From contig LSAX01000009.1 of NCBI GenBank assembly GCA_001557505.1, forward strand, positions 992,001 to 1,056,000: a stretch of DNA of 64,000 nucleotides, in the 5' to 3' direction. The position numbers and the translations under genes were made by a program. This stretch comes from Reticulascus tulasneorum (taxonomy: Eukaryota; Ascomycota; Sordariomycetes; Glomerellales; Reticulascaceae). The notes below the pieces were generated by a model, which saw nothing but the letters and a program-made list of their open reading frames with translations, was not told where the DNA came from and did not search any database. Numbering within the stretch: the stretch's first letter is position 1; each line of letters opens with the position of its first letter. Shown in pieces: positions 40,699 to 51,984 of this stretch.

Positions 40699-41607
40699 AT
40701 GGCCAGCCTCGCTGCATCCATGTCAGGCCACCGCCTCGACCGGGACCATGGACTTGGATCAGACCCTGGCGCCCTCGGAACCGACGATGGAGCTATTGCC
40801 TCCCTAATTCACCAGTCCTCCCACCGCCTTACACCGAGCATCAGTCTTCATACGTTTGACGCTTTAGCCCAATCAAATCTCACCCTCAAACCGACCCAGC
40901 ACATCACCGTGCAGCTCCCCCCAGACCTCGACCCCATATGGGGCTCCCGCAATCTCACAGACGAAGACAGGCGCTTGGTCTTTACCCCATGCCACATTGA
41001 CTATACCCTTTCCGACGCAGTGAAGTCTGTTTCCTTCATATCTCGCAACGGCCGTGTGACGGGTCTATTGGGACTGCCGCGCCCAAATGGCCTGACCGCC
41101 GCGGTTGTGGATGTTGGTGGCGGCTTCCCAGCTCTCGCTCTCTCTCAACTTCGATCCACTGCCTGCGTTGCTGGCGGAACTGGCGTTGCCTGCTTTCTCA
41201 ACTTGGCTTCGTGCTTCGCCCGGCAAGAAGCACCATGCAATACGAAATTAAGCCTGATATGGACTGTTCGCGGTGATGACTTCCCAATAGTGGAATTTCT
41301 CCTCGAACATGGCCTGCTCAAACTTGAGCACTGGGCTCAAGTGCGCATCTTCATCACAGCGGGCGATGATCTAGGGGGTTTCATCGCTGGGAAGAACATC
41401 AGTTGGTGGGAAGAACAATTCGTTCAGCTTCATCGGCGATTTCCAGGTAACCTTGACATCCAGTGCGGAAGAATGCAGCCAGAGAAGGGTGATCAACCGT
41501 GGGGAGAACTTGGAACTGTCGTCCTATTTTGTGGAAGCAAATCGTTGGAATGGCAAGTGAAGATGTGGTCACTTGGTATTGCAAAAGTGTATTGTACGGA
41601 TAGTTAG
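40699..41607 (+). CDS. FNR-like (ferredoxin reductase-fold) oxidoreductase
   Basis: A single exon, 302 residues. The sequence follows the flavodoxin/ferredoxin-reductase order: a beta-barrel-like first half with HITVQLPPDLDP, RRLVFTPCHIDYT and SFISRNGRVTGLLG, then a nucleotide-binding half with CVAGGTGVACFLNLASC (the Gly-rich pyridine-nucleotide loop, near residue 155) and a closing LGTVVLFCGSKSLEWQVKMW segment. This suggests an NAD(P)H-dependent flavoprotein reductase. The flavin motif is weak and the protein is short, so it may be a standalone version of a domain usually fused to others. The first ~45 residues are poorly conserved in character, and the true start could be the second ATG at 40720. 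Divergent from the sugar transporter and convergent with the DAL5-type permease (81 bp between stops). Confidence 0.6.
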   Translation: MASLAASMSGHRLDRDHGLGSDPGALGTDDGAIASLIHQSSHRLTPSISLHTFDALAQSNLTLKPTQHITVQLPPDLDPIWGSRNLTDEDRRLVFTPCHIDYTLSDAVKSVSFISRNGRVTGLLGLPRPNGLTAAVVDVGGGFPALALSQLRSTACVAGGTGVACFLNLASCFARQEAPCNTKLSLIWTVRGDDFPIVEFLLEHGLLKLEHWAQVRIFITAGDDLGGFIAGKNISWWEEQFVQLHRRFPGNLDIQCGRMQPEKGDQPWGELGTVVLFCGSKSLEWQVKMWSLGIAKVYCTDS

Positions 41608-41687
41608 ACTCAAATTTACATTTCTGCCAGGACGTGTTCTCTGACTAGGACTATTAAAAACCTGATGGGCTAGTATTTCCGAATTTC

Positions 41688-43380
41688 TCATGGGTTCTCC
41701 TCATCTTTCTTTGATGAAGTCTTGTCAAGACCAAGAGTCTTATTCATCACCTCATCTGGATCATCTTCTCCTGCGTCCAGGACCTCAAGATTTCCACTTT
41801 CGTCTTTCTCTCCGGTTCTGTACCCGCTGTGGCTGCCAAACACGTACCACACATAGCACGTCATTAAAATGGCAGTGGTGAGGAACGCGAACACCGTCCA
41901 ATTTCCCATGGAATACATGGGAGAAGTGGTGCTGGGGAACAAAAATGGTGCTGAAATGCCACCACAATTAGCGATGGCTACCATACCACCGGTTGCAAGC
42001 GCCGTGGCAGTAGAGCCCTTTACAGTGGCAGTTCGGTGCTAGGATATGTCAGACTGGGCATCAAAGATTACCTTATATAAAGAGGGACACAGAACTCACA
42101 GCAACGAACGGCAGCACTGCCGAATTAGTGCAAGCAATGACAAACACTGCGAAGTATCGGACGCCCCAGTGTTTAACAATTGCGAGCAGAAGATATCCGA
42201 TGGAGACGAACGCCAACCCGGCAATTGTGTGACGAGATCGCTCTTTAGTTTTGTCGCTGTGCAAGCAGTTGCCGATGATAATGAATAAAGCAAACACGTT
42301 CGGTGGAACGGTTAAGAGTTGGGCATTGTAGCCCTTGAAACCGAGAGATGCCACAATCGTGGGAGCAAAATAGCCAAAGGCATTGAGAGAGTTCGTCATG
42401 AAGAAGTACTGGATGGCTATCCAAGGCAGTCAGCGGGTTTGGGTTCGAGAAATTGTCACAGATGTTGGAAAGCGGATTCTCACCAAAGAACCAGAAGAAT
42501 GGTTCAACAACAGTCTCCTTTGCAATCTTGCTATCCCAATGCTTGTCGTTCATGGAAGGCGCATATGGACCAAGACGTTTGACAGCAAAAGCTCGTTCCT
42601 CAGGAGTCAGCCAGTGAGAGGTTTGCGGATAATCTGGCAACCAGAACCAAACAGCCACCCCAACCATAACAGCTGGTATTCCTTCCAGTATGAATAGCCA
42701 CTGCCAGCCATTTAGTCCGCCTTTGTTGTTCAGGAAGGAGATTCCCGTCGCAAGCAAACCGCCGAAAGCACCAGCCACCGCGACGCTAGATGCGAAGATC
42801 GCCATCCTCGTTGCACGCTCTTCGGGCTTGTACCAGAAGCAAAGATACATAAGGCATCCAGGGAAAAATCCCGCTTCCGCGAGACCTAGAAAGATGCGGA
42901 CGGCGAGAAGGCCGCCATATGTTGTGACGGAGGCGGTGCAGATGGTGACGATACCCCACGACACCATGATTCGGGAAATCCACTTGGAGGGGGAGAAATA
43001 CTTGAGCAGAATGTTTGAGGGAAACTCCATAAGAACGTAAGGAACAAAGAAGAGTGCCACTGCAACATTGTATCGCTGGCCAGTGAGGCCGAGTTGCTGC
43101 ACGATGTTGTCTTCCGGCTTGTCATTGTTCAGCGTTCGCGCGTTGCCCAAATTGACTCGGTCAAGGTAGTCTGGGCCCGATATCAGTGAAAGTAGCTGGG
43201 AAAACATCAAGTACGGTACCCCGTACTCAGCAGATACGTCGCGCAGATCCATGGTAGGATTCTCAGATCCTGCTTTCGGACGATTCTCTTCTCCATGGCC
43301 TTGTCGTTCAAGTCCACCGTCTCCAGATCTGCCATTTCCAGGCCCGGCTTGGGGGCCAAAAGTACTTTCCAGTTCACCAT
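41688..43380 (-). CDS. MFS permease of the allantoate/nicotinate (DAL5/TNA1) type, four exons
   Basis: Exons (minus strand) 43380-43227, 43170-42484, 42416-42100 and 42038-41688; introns of 56, 67 and 61 nt. 502 residues. Family features: RKQDLRILPWICATYLLNYLDRVNLGNAR (its first half in exon 1, joined by intron 1 inside LLN|YLDR), YNVAVALFFVPYVLMEFPSN, RIFLGLAEAGFFPGCLMYL, GWQWLFILEGIPAV and LPDYPQTSHWLTPEERA. Later exons carry QYFFMTNSLNAFGYFAPTIV and STATALATGGMVAIANCGG. Members move anions such as allantoate, nicotinate or pantothenate with protons. The long frame that runs upstream of 43170 without splicing is misleading: it replaces the charged first segment with unrelated residues. Start at 43380 or the downstream ATG of MADLE. 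Confidence 0.92.
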
Positions 43381-45448
43381 GATGATGATGTCGCGTGACC
43401 TGAATAGCTTTCAGTGGTTGAGGACTATCTAGCACCCCTCGGAAGAGGCCACGGCAAACTTCGGCCACTTGCAAAAATTATATCAATTTAGTCCTACTCA
43501 ATTCGGGAATGAACTAGATGGATGTGACCTTCTCTCAATTGCCCATAGACATCTGGACCCAACCAGCTTTTAAGTTTCTGGGCTCACATTCATCCCACGC
43601 TGAAATGACATCGTCGTCTTCTTATCTGCCATCCGCCAAGCCCAGACGACCGAGCTGGTAAGCTCATGAAGATTGCGGGCTAACGCTGCAGCCATTCTGC
43701 AATTACGATTTGATAAGTGAGATGGTGGAGATAACGTAGAGCCAATGGAGTTGATTTGTTGCCACGATAAGCACAGCGGCCGTACCCCGGATTCGGTGCC
43801 GTACCAAAGAGGAGGCCTGTCTAATCTGCATCTCGCGACTCCGGTCATCGGTGTGTGGGGTTTGGCTTGCTCACGCCGAATATTGTTTGCAAATCGCGCA
43901 TATCTGGAGTGAGGTATTTCGGATGTGAGAGCTGAAACTAGTGAGAGATCTTCATGGTGAAAAGATTTTACGGCATGAGACCTATCGTACGATATGCATT
44001 ATCTGTTTTCTAAGGCGGGCTGACTGAAGCTGAAATTGAACATCCCCTGCAGAGTGACATCATACTCGTGTCTGAGGCTGAACTATTCATGATCTATGCT
44101 CTCTACATGATACAAGCATTCTTGATGACTACAGAGAATATTATATTCAAGAAATGCTTGCTGTGGATCCAGTCTGTTCATTAGTACAGGCGATAGGAAG
44201 TCCCGATATGTGGACAAAGAACCCTATAGCTAGATGACATCACAAAGTTGGCCCAATCCCTTCTCAACGATCTACAAGAGAAAAGGCACTGGTCCATTAC
44301 TTGGGACCCATTCGGCCTAAAGGATATCGAAATTGGCATTCCGAAGTCAAGTAAGTAAGTGTCTTGCGATGGGGCGTGAGAAGGTCAAGGGGTTGACGTA
44401 TGCTGTAATTCTACCCTCCGTGCCAACACAATCGCATACATGGTTGAACATAACAGTATTCACTCACTTACGCTGATGATATGCTCGAGGAATATTTGCC
44501 CAATCTCCTCTACCGTCAACTAAGCTAGTCGTTCATGGCGAATCTTAGGGGAACATGTGTCATGCAGCTATATATTACTTCCTCAAACCTGAGAGGCGCA
44601 GGGAATATCCTCATAAAACATCGATGCCACTGGCAATGCGCTCATCCCTGGAAGAGCTCTTGGTTCTTGACCAGCTGCAGGAATACTGCAGATCAACTCA
44701 CACAACTGCAGGTTTGTATCTCAAAGTCATGCCTCTGCTTCATGCCTAGGCTGGATGAGTGGCTGGCCGTGCATTCGAACATTCTAACTTGCGGTAGTTC
44801 GAAACCTTGCACCCAGATTTGATGCTCGCATAACCTCTATAATCTAGATGACTTGGAAGAGCAGCCGAATCAGCAGTTTCGTCGCACACTTAAGTAGCTG
44901 CAAATCTTACACGTCTTGGTAGTGAACATATCTGCTTGGCTGAAACAAGCATACGACGAATGGTACATCTCAATAGAGATCTCTATCGACATAACTATGC
45001 ATCATTTGCTACAAAAGCAGCATTGCGAGGGTTTAGCTATTATAGCTGACGTCTGGGTAGCACATTATGGAACGCACATCTGGTTAAATCTCATGTACTA
45101 GCTCCATAATCTCTAAGTTCAGTCTGCGCCGCAGCGTGTCCGTCTTTATACACGTGTCTTCTGACATAACAAGCACTGATTTAAGTTTTACTTTGCAAGC
45201 CATGTGGCCAGTCATTCCAGGACCGGCCGGTTGTGCATTGCAACCCTGAAGCTTGGCAGCGTTCCTTTGCAACCTTATCGGCGAGATCCGACTGAATATC
45301 TACAGGCCAGAACTTCCTGCTATCGGCCCTAACATTTCATGATCCACAGAATGATCCACCACCCCTCCTGCTGCAGCTGCTATCCCTGATGCCATCCTCG
45401 CTGGTTGAGTTTCTATACTGCATATATCAATCCGTTTGATAATTTATC
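43381..45448. other. 2.1-kb AT-rich region without a supportable gene
   Basis: Small frames (for example 44535-44822 and 44916-45101) are short and unrecognised. The base composition is more AT-rich than the neighbouring genes. This may be a decayed element, but I could not identify a family or terminal repeats. Confidence 0.4.
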
Positions 45449-46522
45449 ATGAAGCTCAACTTAAAACCAGTGGCCACTGCGCTCTACTTTCTCTTTGTCA
45501 GTAGCCCATCATACGCCGGACCCACACAATGCACACGATTGAAGCATTGGCCGGCAGACGCCGCGGCAGCACTGGATGCCATGATTGCGGCCAATGCGCA
45601 CAAAGGCAACTACGCCGTCTTTGATATGGACAACACTAGCTATCGTTACGACCTCGAAGAGTCCCTACTGCCTTTCCTCGAGAACAAGGGCGTGCTGACA
45701 CGCGACAACATCGACCCTTCGCTGAAGCTCATCCCTTTCAAGGATACCTCAGAGCACCAGGAAAGCTTATTCAGCTATTACTACCGCTTGTGCGAGATTG
45801 ACGATCTGGTGTGCTATCCCTGGGTCGCACAAGTCTTCTCGGGACTTGCTCTGAAAGATCTCAAACTGTACGTGGATGAGCTCATGGCGCAGACCCAGCC
45901 GATCCAGAGCACGTATTACGAAGGCGACACAGTCACGGAGATCCAGGTGCAGACGCCCAAAATCTTTACGGGTCAAGTGGAACTTTACAATGCGCTGATG
46001 AGCAGTGGCATCGAGGTGTACGTGATCAGTGCTGCGCATGAGGAGTTGGTCCGGATGATCGCTGCTGATCCGAAGTATGGTTACAACATCAAGCCGGAGA
46101 ATGTCATTGGTGTCACTACTCTGCTCAAAAATGTCACTACCGGCGGCCTGACAACATCCCGGAAGCTGATTGAGGACGGCACGTACGATGAACAAGCGAA
46201 TCTGGACATGCTGGTGACACCATACTTGTGGACACCTGCGACTTGGATGTCAGGAAAGTATGCAGCCATTCTGACATATATCAGCGAGTGGAAGAAGCCC
46301 GTTTTGGTCGCTGGCGATACGCCGGATAGCGATGGTTACATGCTGTTTCATGGTGTAGACGTGGCCAAGGGTGGCATCCATTTGTGGATCAACAGGAAAG
46401 ACAGCTATTTCGAGGATATAAACGCCAAGATCCTCGAGAATGCTGAAGCGCAACAGGCAGAGGGGTTGCCAGTGACCGCAGACAAGAATTGGGTGGTCGT
46501 CCGTCCGGAAGAGATTCAGTGA
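45449..46522 (+). CDS. Secreted HAD-superfamily phosphatase resembling bacterial phosphorylcholine phosphatase
   Basis: A single exon, 357 residues. A signal peptide is clear (MKLNLKPVATALYFLFVSSPSYAG, cleavage around residue 23). HAD motif I is VFDMDNTSY with D59 and D61. Motif II is VISAAHEE with S194. Motif IV is AGDTPDSDG with D290 and D295. The DMDNT and SAA motifs, and long stretches such as YRYDLEESLLPFLENKG, YRLCEIDDLVCYPWVAQVF, YGYNIKPENVIGVTTLL and TPYLWTPATW, match what I know of Pseudomonas PchP, which releases phosphate from phosphorylcholine outside the cytoplasm. The likely role is scavenging phosphate or choline from host or environmental phospholipid products. No intron is present, unlike most neighbours. 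Bacterial origin is inference. Confidence 0.85.
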   Translation: MKLNLKPVATALYFLFVSSPSYAGPTQCTRLKHWPADAAAALDAMIAANAHKGNYAVFDMDNTSYRYDLEESLLPFLENKGVLTRDNIDPSLKLIPFKDTSEHQESLFSYYYRLCEIDDLVCYPWVAQVFSGLALKDLKLYVDELMAQTQPIQSTYYEGDTVTEIQVQTPKIFTGQVELYNALMSSGIEVYVISAAHEELVRMIAADPKYGYNIKPENVIGVTTLLKNVTTGGLTTSRKLIEDGTYDEQANLDMLVTPYLWTPATWMSGKYAAILTYISEWKKPVLVAGDTPDSDGYMLFHGVDVAKGGIHLWINRKDSYFEDINAKILENAEAQQAEGLPVTADKNWVVVRPEEIQ

Positions 46523-46660
46523 TTGGGCCGGGGATGACGGATGACGTTCATGTTCCTACTCTCAACTGCATTATACCGACTCTATATGGTAGACTGGATA
46601 CTCTGTGAAGAGCAAAAGGCTCTTTAAACCCCTGCATTGCATTATTCACATGCCGTTTTC

Positions 46661-48161
46661 TCAACTTACCGGGAACGGTATTGTTGCTGGGCTCTTATAG
46701 CCATTTGTCCCAACGGACCTGACCCCAAAAATGACATTGTCCTTGCTGAGCGGTACTAGCGCAGTAGTAACATTTCCAACATAGAAGGAATGCGTCCACA
46801 ATGGCGCGTCTGTCGGTCTCCAAACTACCTCGTATCCCTTCAAGTTCGTTGAGTTGACAGGAAGCCAATAAAGCTCGCTGTCATTCGATAGCAACGTCGA
46901 GTTGACCGTCACGTTCCTCACCTTCCCTGGCGCACCAGCCAATGACCACATGGCGGCTAGGTTCACCTTCGCCACGCTCGTGACATAATCATAGTCGACA
47001 AACTCGGGGAGATCCCCGTATTGTGTCCCATTCTCGACACGCAGATCCTGGTGCTGGTGAACAAAGTTCTCGTTGGGCTCGGTAAAGCGCACAGCAGCGT
47101 ATCCTGCGTCGAGAAAGCTGCGGTGGTCGCCACCTCGGAGGAAGCGGTCTAGGCGGTATATTATGGCGATTCTCATGCCCGTGAACTTGTTAGCCGCAAC
47201 CTCAGTGACAAATCGACCGAGTTCTCGCGCTGGTGAGTCGTTATCGCCCCCGATTGTGATGCGGGTCGCGGCCTGGGAGGCGGATTCGCTGGATGGCGGG
47301 CCCTGGCAGAAGAGGCGGACTGTATGCGGATCCCTCTCGCCCCGGGAGCCGGTCGAGCTGCCGATGATGTCGTTGTTTAGCATGGCTTCGACGTTGACGC
47401 TCGCGTTTTTGTAAGTCTGGGCCATGAATGCTGAGCCGAATAGGCTTTGTTCTTCGCCAGCCACAGCGCCGAAGACCATTGTTGCGGCAAGCTTCCGCTT
47501 TGCTAAGATTCGAGCAAGTTCCATCGATACTGATAGCGCGTCAGCATCATATTCCAAATGATTAGCGGCCGCGAATCTCACCTGCCACTCCAGAAGCGTC
47601 GTCGTTGGCCCCAGGCGCGTCATCCTCGTAATTCAACACATTTGAGATGCGACTGTCATAATGGCCGGTGATCACATACACTCGATCTGGATCTGTTGAG
47701 CCTTTCAACGTCGCCACGACATTGCTTATGAGCACCGGAAACGGAATTCGCGGAGCCACGACCTGAACATATCCTGGCACTGTGACCTCCATTCTACCAT
47801 CGGATTCCGCCGCATACTTTCTAAACTCAGACGCGATCCAGTCTCTTGCAGCCCCAATCCCTCGCTTCGGATCCGTCTGTGTTGAAAGCGTATGACGCGT
47901 CCCAAAGCTGACCAGCTTTAGGATGGTGGCCTTGATGCGTTCCACGTCCACCTCGGCCAAAGCGGCTTGGAGAGCACAATCTGGCTCTTGCGGCACAATC
48001 ACCTGCCCAACATCGGAAGGTGGCCAATTTGCGTTTGCGCATGAGGCGTAGATCTCGTCATTTGCTGCGACCATTTCAGGGAAGCCATCTGCTCGGGGGT
48101 AATTCACATGATGCGCCTCGATGGCGGCTAATAAAGCCAGACATGCAATTATTGTCCTCAT
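46661..48161 (-). CDS. Secreted M28-family metallopeptidase, two exons
   Basis: Exons (minus strand) 48161-47582 and 47529-46661; the 52-nt intron has a GTGAGA donor and TATCAG acceptor and splits GANDDASGVA|VSMELARIL. 482 residues. Signal peptide MRTIIACLALLAAIEA. M28 zinc-ligand pattern: H in ITGHYDSR, D in APGANDDASG, the catalytic Glu pair in GAVAGEEQSLFGS, D in LNNDIIGSS, and H in NFVHQHQDL. These build a co-catalytic di-zinc aminopeptidase site. A beta-rich C-terminal extension (RNVTVNSTLLSNDSELYW...) with several N-glycosylation sequons follows. Probably an extracellular exopeptidase. The frame extends upstream of 48161 only from a TTG, so the ATG with the signal peptide is chosen. Confidence 0.92.
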
Positions 48162-48856
48162 CGTGACGGGGAATGGAGGGTTGGAGAACGAATCGAGGCA
48201 AACTGTGATAAGAAACTGCAACCATCTTGTATTTCCTGCGATAATCTATCCTATATACCTTATTATAATGCAGGAACGTGGTTTAATTTACCAATACTTC
48301 AGGCTTCCCTGACTCGTACTGGGCCAAGGTCAGGGAGTGTGGTAGAAGCTACCCCTCATCTTGGTTGCATTCTCCCCAGTCCCCCGTCAATGGTGATATC
48401 GACATCGCACCCGAAATGCCTAATTGGCTCTTTTCATTGGCCGCTGCCCACGGATCCCGCTCTGGCCTTGCTGGAGTAGGAAGGTCGAGCTGCAAGGCCC
48501 GAGATCAGCAATCGGGAAGACTACCGATATGTTCGTCCGGCAGATGTAAGATGCCAATGTAGTGACAAAATCTAGATTGGGCAGGTGAGGTCATCATCAT
48601 TCGATGGCGAACAGAACACTCTGCAAGCACATCATGGTGAAGTGGATAGAACACAATAGGGAGCTCGTTCAGTCACAAGTATGTCCTCTGACTGCCAATG
48701 CACAGAGATGCAAAATATTGTGATTTTGCCATTTGCCATTTCCTTGAAGAAGAGAGGAGTTTTCTCGAAGATTAAGATAATTGCATATTGTTTGAAAGGT
48801 TCGACTGGACCAAAGTCGAAAATGCAGTGACTTGTCGAACCAGATTCAATTTGCAC
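48162..48856. other. Intergenic region, nothing recognised
   Basis: 695 bp between the M28 start and the GMC oxidoreductase stop. No frame, repeat or RNA gene I could support. Confidence 0.5.
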
Positions 48857-50921
48857 TCATGCTGCTGTCCATTCCTTCTTCAGAAAATCCGCACATCTCT
48901 CCGCCACCATAACAACCGGAGCCATTGTATGAGCAGACGTAATCTCGGGGAACACGCTCGTATCCGCGATCCTAAGGTTGCGGAACCCATGCACCTTTAG
49001 CTCATCATTCACTACGCCGGGGCTCTGCTCATCATCCTCCGGTGCCATCCTGCAAGTGCAGGAGTAATGCAGGGCCGACCGTATATATTCGCGAACCCAG
49101 GCGTCGATTTCCTCATCGCTCAGGTCGGACTGGTCTCTACCGGACTCACCGGCTGGGGAGAAGAACATGCGGAAGAGATACGGGTAGCCTGCGTCCTTGA
49201 TTCGTGAAGCGTACGCCATCGTGAATCGCACAGCTTTCCGGGCCGTGATCGCGTCGCGTGGGTCAGAGAGCATGTTGAGGTCGATATTAGGATTGCCTTG
49301 TGGATTGTCCTTCGAAAGACGGATGGTCCCCCGAGACCTTGGCTGCACCAGAGTTGCAAAAAAAGAGAAGGCAGACTTGACTGTCAGTTTGGTAAACACG
49401 CCTTTAGCAGCGATAAGCATCAGCTCTGTGTCAGGAACGTTTTTCGGATCGGTGCTGTCTAGCTCCGCGGCACTGAGAGTGTTGATGCTAAACTTTTCAT
49501 TCAGGTCCTTTGTTCGTATGAATATGTTTGCCGGTGGTGAAGTCGTACTGAACAGACCAGTTCCAAAGATGAGAATTTGCAGGATTGCCAATAACGCCTG
49601 CCATATGCTCTCGAGCAGTAAATGGTAAGTCTCATGCAGAGGCAGCTCGGCCATTAGTGGCAAAGCGTGGTGATCCGTCTGGGGAATGTTAAGGATGATA
49701 CGTAAGAGCTCACTGAAGAAAATGCTTACCAAGTGCGACCCTACGCCAGGCATGTCGCGAATGACCTCAATCCCCACCTCTTCAAGATGCTTTCTCGGCC
49801 CAATCCCACTAGCCGGTGATGTCAGTCATCCAGAGATACTTCCAAGACTTCAATCTGCTCACCTTAGCATCAAGAGCTTGGGAGAACCTATTGCTCCGCC
49901 GCAGAGAATCACTTCTCTCTTGGCTGAAACGAAGAATGTTGACGTGCTTGTTGAGCCGGACGGCTTGAAGTGGACACCAGTGGTACGCGATGCATGAGCG
50001 TCAAACTCCAACTTGACGGCACTGGCTCCAGTACATATGGCCAGACGATCTTTTCTGTGGAGTGCAACAGCTTTGGGTAGAAACGCAGTGTACGCAGAAA
50101 TGCGTTGGTTCGTGGTACTAATGGCATGGTCCGCGCTGAAATGCCCCATGGACGGAGTGTGTGGCGAGTTGGCATCGTCTTCGATGGGAAGACCAATTTG
50201 TTCTGCTACTTTGCGACAGCTACCCATCGTACGGTAAACAAATGCCATAGTTGCTTACTCCGGATGGTTTAATAACTCACTATTCGTAGATGACAAATGG
50301 ATGTTTCGTCTGTCTAACCTCGAAAGGACCTTTAAACCGTTAGCGTTACTTGTCGGGCCAGGTCGAATCGCCCAAGGCATCACGAACCATTGTGCCCTCG
50401 ATGTGCTGCCTTCGGATGCGCCAACGAGTTCTCTGATTTGATAAAGAACGGCTCCACCTCAGCGTAGCCCCAACTCGGGTGGCCCATCTCTTTCCAGTGA
50501 TTGTAATCGCCGGCTGGACCACGCGTGAATAGCATGGCATTGATCCTGGAGCTTCCTCCCAGCGCTTCACCTACCCATATGTCGTCGATCCGATCATTGC
50601 AATGCCGCAATGGCAAGGATGGCCGCTTAACCCCTTGGGAGGCTGGTCTCTGGTAGTCCTGGGACCCGAGTGGGGTGCGCGACAGCCAAGTGTCCATGAC
50701 TTTGCCTTGCTCCAGCAGCAGTACCGACACATTTTCTTGTTCGCTGAGCCTTGAAGCAACCACACATCCCGCAGTACCTCCTGTGGAAGGGTTATCAGAT
50801 GGACAAAGAAGTGGCGTGATGGTCGGATGGGAGGTTTCCTACCGCCAACAACGACATAGTCAAACGATTTCCCTGCTACGTCTTTCGGGGCCAACTCTGG
50901 GTATGACGACCAGAACAGCAT
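48857..50921 (-). CDS. GMC-family FAD oxidoreductase, six exons
   Basis: Exons (minus strand) 50921-50843, 50780-50388, 50329-50281, 50219-49863, 49808-49730 and 49678-48857; introns of 62, 58, 61, 54 and 51 nt. 592 residues, normal for the family. FAD-binding start DYVVVGGGTAGCVVASRLSE is read across intron 1. GEALGGSSRINAMLFTRG is the GMC signature 1 region, and LLMLSGIGPRKHLEEVGI the signature 2 region (read across intron 4). The C-terminal domain has HYSCTCRMAP and ITSAHTMAPVVMVAERCADF, containing the two active-site histidines. GMC enzymes oxidise alcohols, sugars or aryl alcohols. The small third exon (49 nt) is needed to keep GPFEVRQTKHPFVIYEYCRK in frame; at first sight this region looks frameshifted. 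No signal peptide is evident, so probably intracellular. Substrate unknown. Confidence 0.88.
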
Positions 50922-51984
50922 TTTGGCGAGTCGCGAGCGCGCTTTCGTTGGATGCAGGAACGAAGGTATTTGGATGTAAGGGGAGTGTTATGAATCCTTA
51001 AGAGCAGAAAAGTTGGGATCTGGGCTCGTCCGCGCCGTACTAGTGTGGGGGCCAATGGATACGAAGGATCAAGCAGTATGAGTGAGCCTGCAAAATGCAG
51101 AGCCAAACCCCGAGATCTTGTGCATGAGGGTTCCTGGTGAAATGCAGGCACGTGTATGCAGGGGCCGGAACTGCACCGTGGTAATTAGATAATTACGCGT
51201 ATTCTAATATGTGATTGCACATGGGCGAATCTCTGATGCCACCGCATTAATCTGTACATGCTGCAGCTTTATTACTTGCCGGTATCCTTACGTGGGTAGC
51301 TAATTCGATAATTATGAGGCAGTCACCATTATGACTCCGCTTGCAACTGAGGTGAACCTCCAAACCCCGTCTGTATAATCAATTTCCATTGAAGGACAGT
51401 TTGAGGTCCCCGCTGACGCGTGCCCTTGGGAGTCCCTGTTGAGGTCCGTGTCAATGATCCACTCAAAGGCGTCCGCCCGGTTGGAGACATGTCGCTACAG
51501 GTACCTAATTCCCCGATCAGGAAATCGGCGTCCTTCAAGGGATGCTGGATGACGTGAGAAGTTAACGTGCTCTACTACTAATTAAACCCGCCCATGTATT
51601 GAGTCTGATAATGCCACTGCGCTAAATTAGGGCTTATTGAGCATGCCACCATTTCCATATCACATGTCTGCAGTGCTGATCACAGAGTGACGTAAAATCG
51701 ATAATTGACGCGGGACTCGATTGACAGCTATAATGACCCTTAGTCGGAGAGCTAGACACGCTATCTTGTAGAGGCTGCAGGGTGTAAGCAACATGTGTCT
51801 TTGGTGCTGCCGCATCATAGTCCACCGCTGATGGGGTACATTCATCTCGCATCGGTTAAAATCTCATTAAAAGGGCTAACTTATAATCTGAACGTCTCCA
51901 AGGGTAAACAATCTTCTTCATGCAAAAAGATGCTGGTAGGGCCTAAACCTTTCAGAACTACGCACTCAAGACAGCTTCCATTGC
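50922..51984. other. 1.1-kb intergenic region, nothing recognised
   Basis: Short AT-rich frames only. Probably the GMC promoter and the 3' flank of the 2EXR gene. Confidence 0.45.

Noticed and set aside
50254..50390. Apparent frameshift or stop in the GMC oxidoreductase
   Set aside because: Resolved by a 49-nt exon (50281-50329) flanked by introns of 58 and 61 nt; all phases then agree and the gene is intact.
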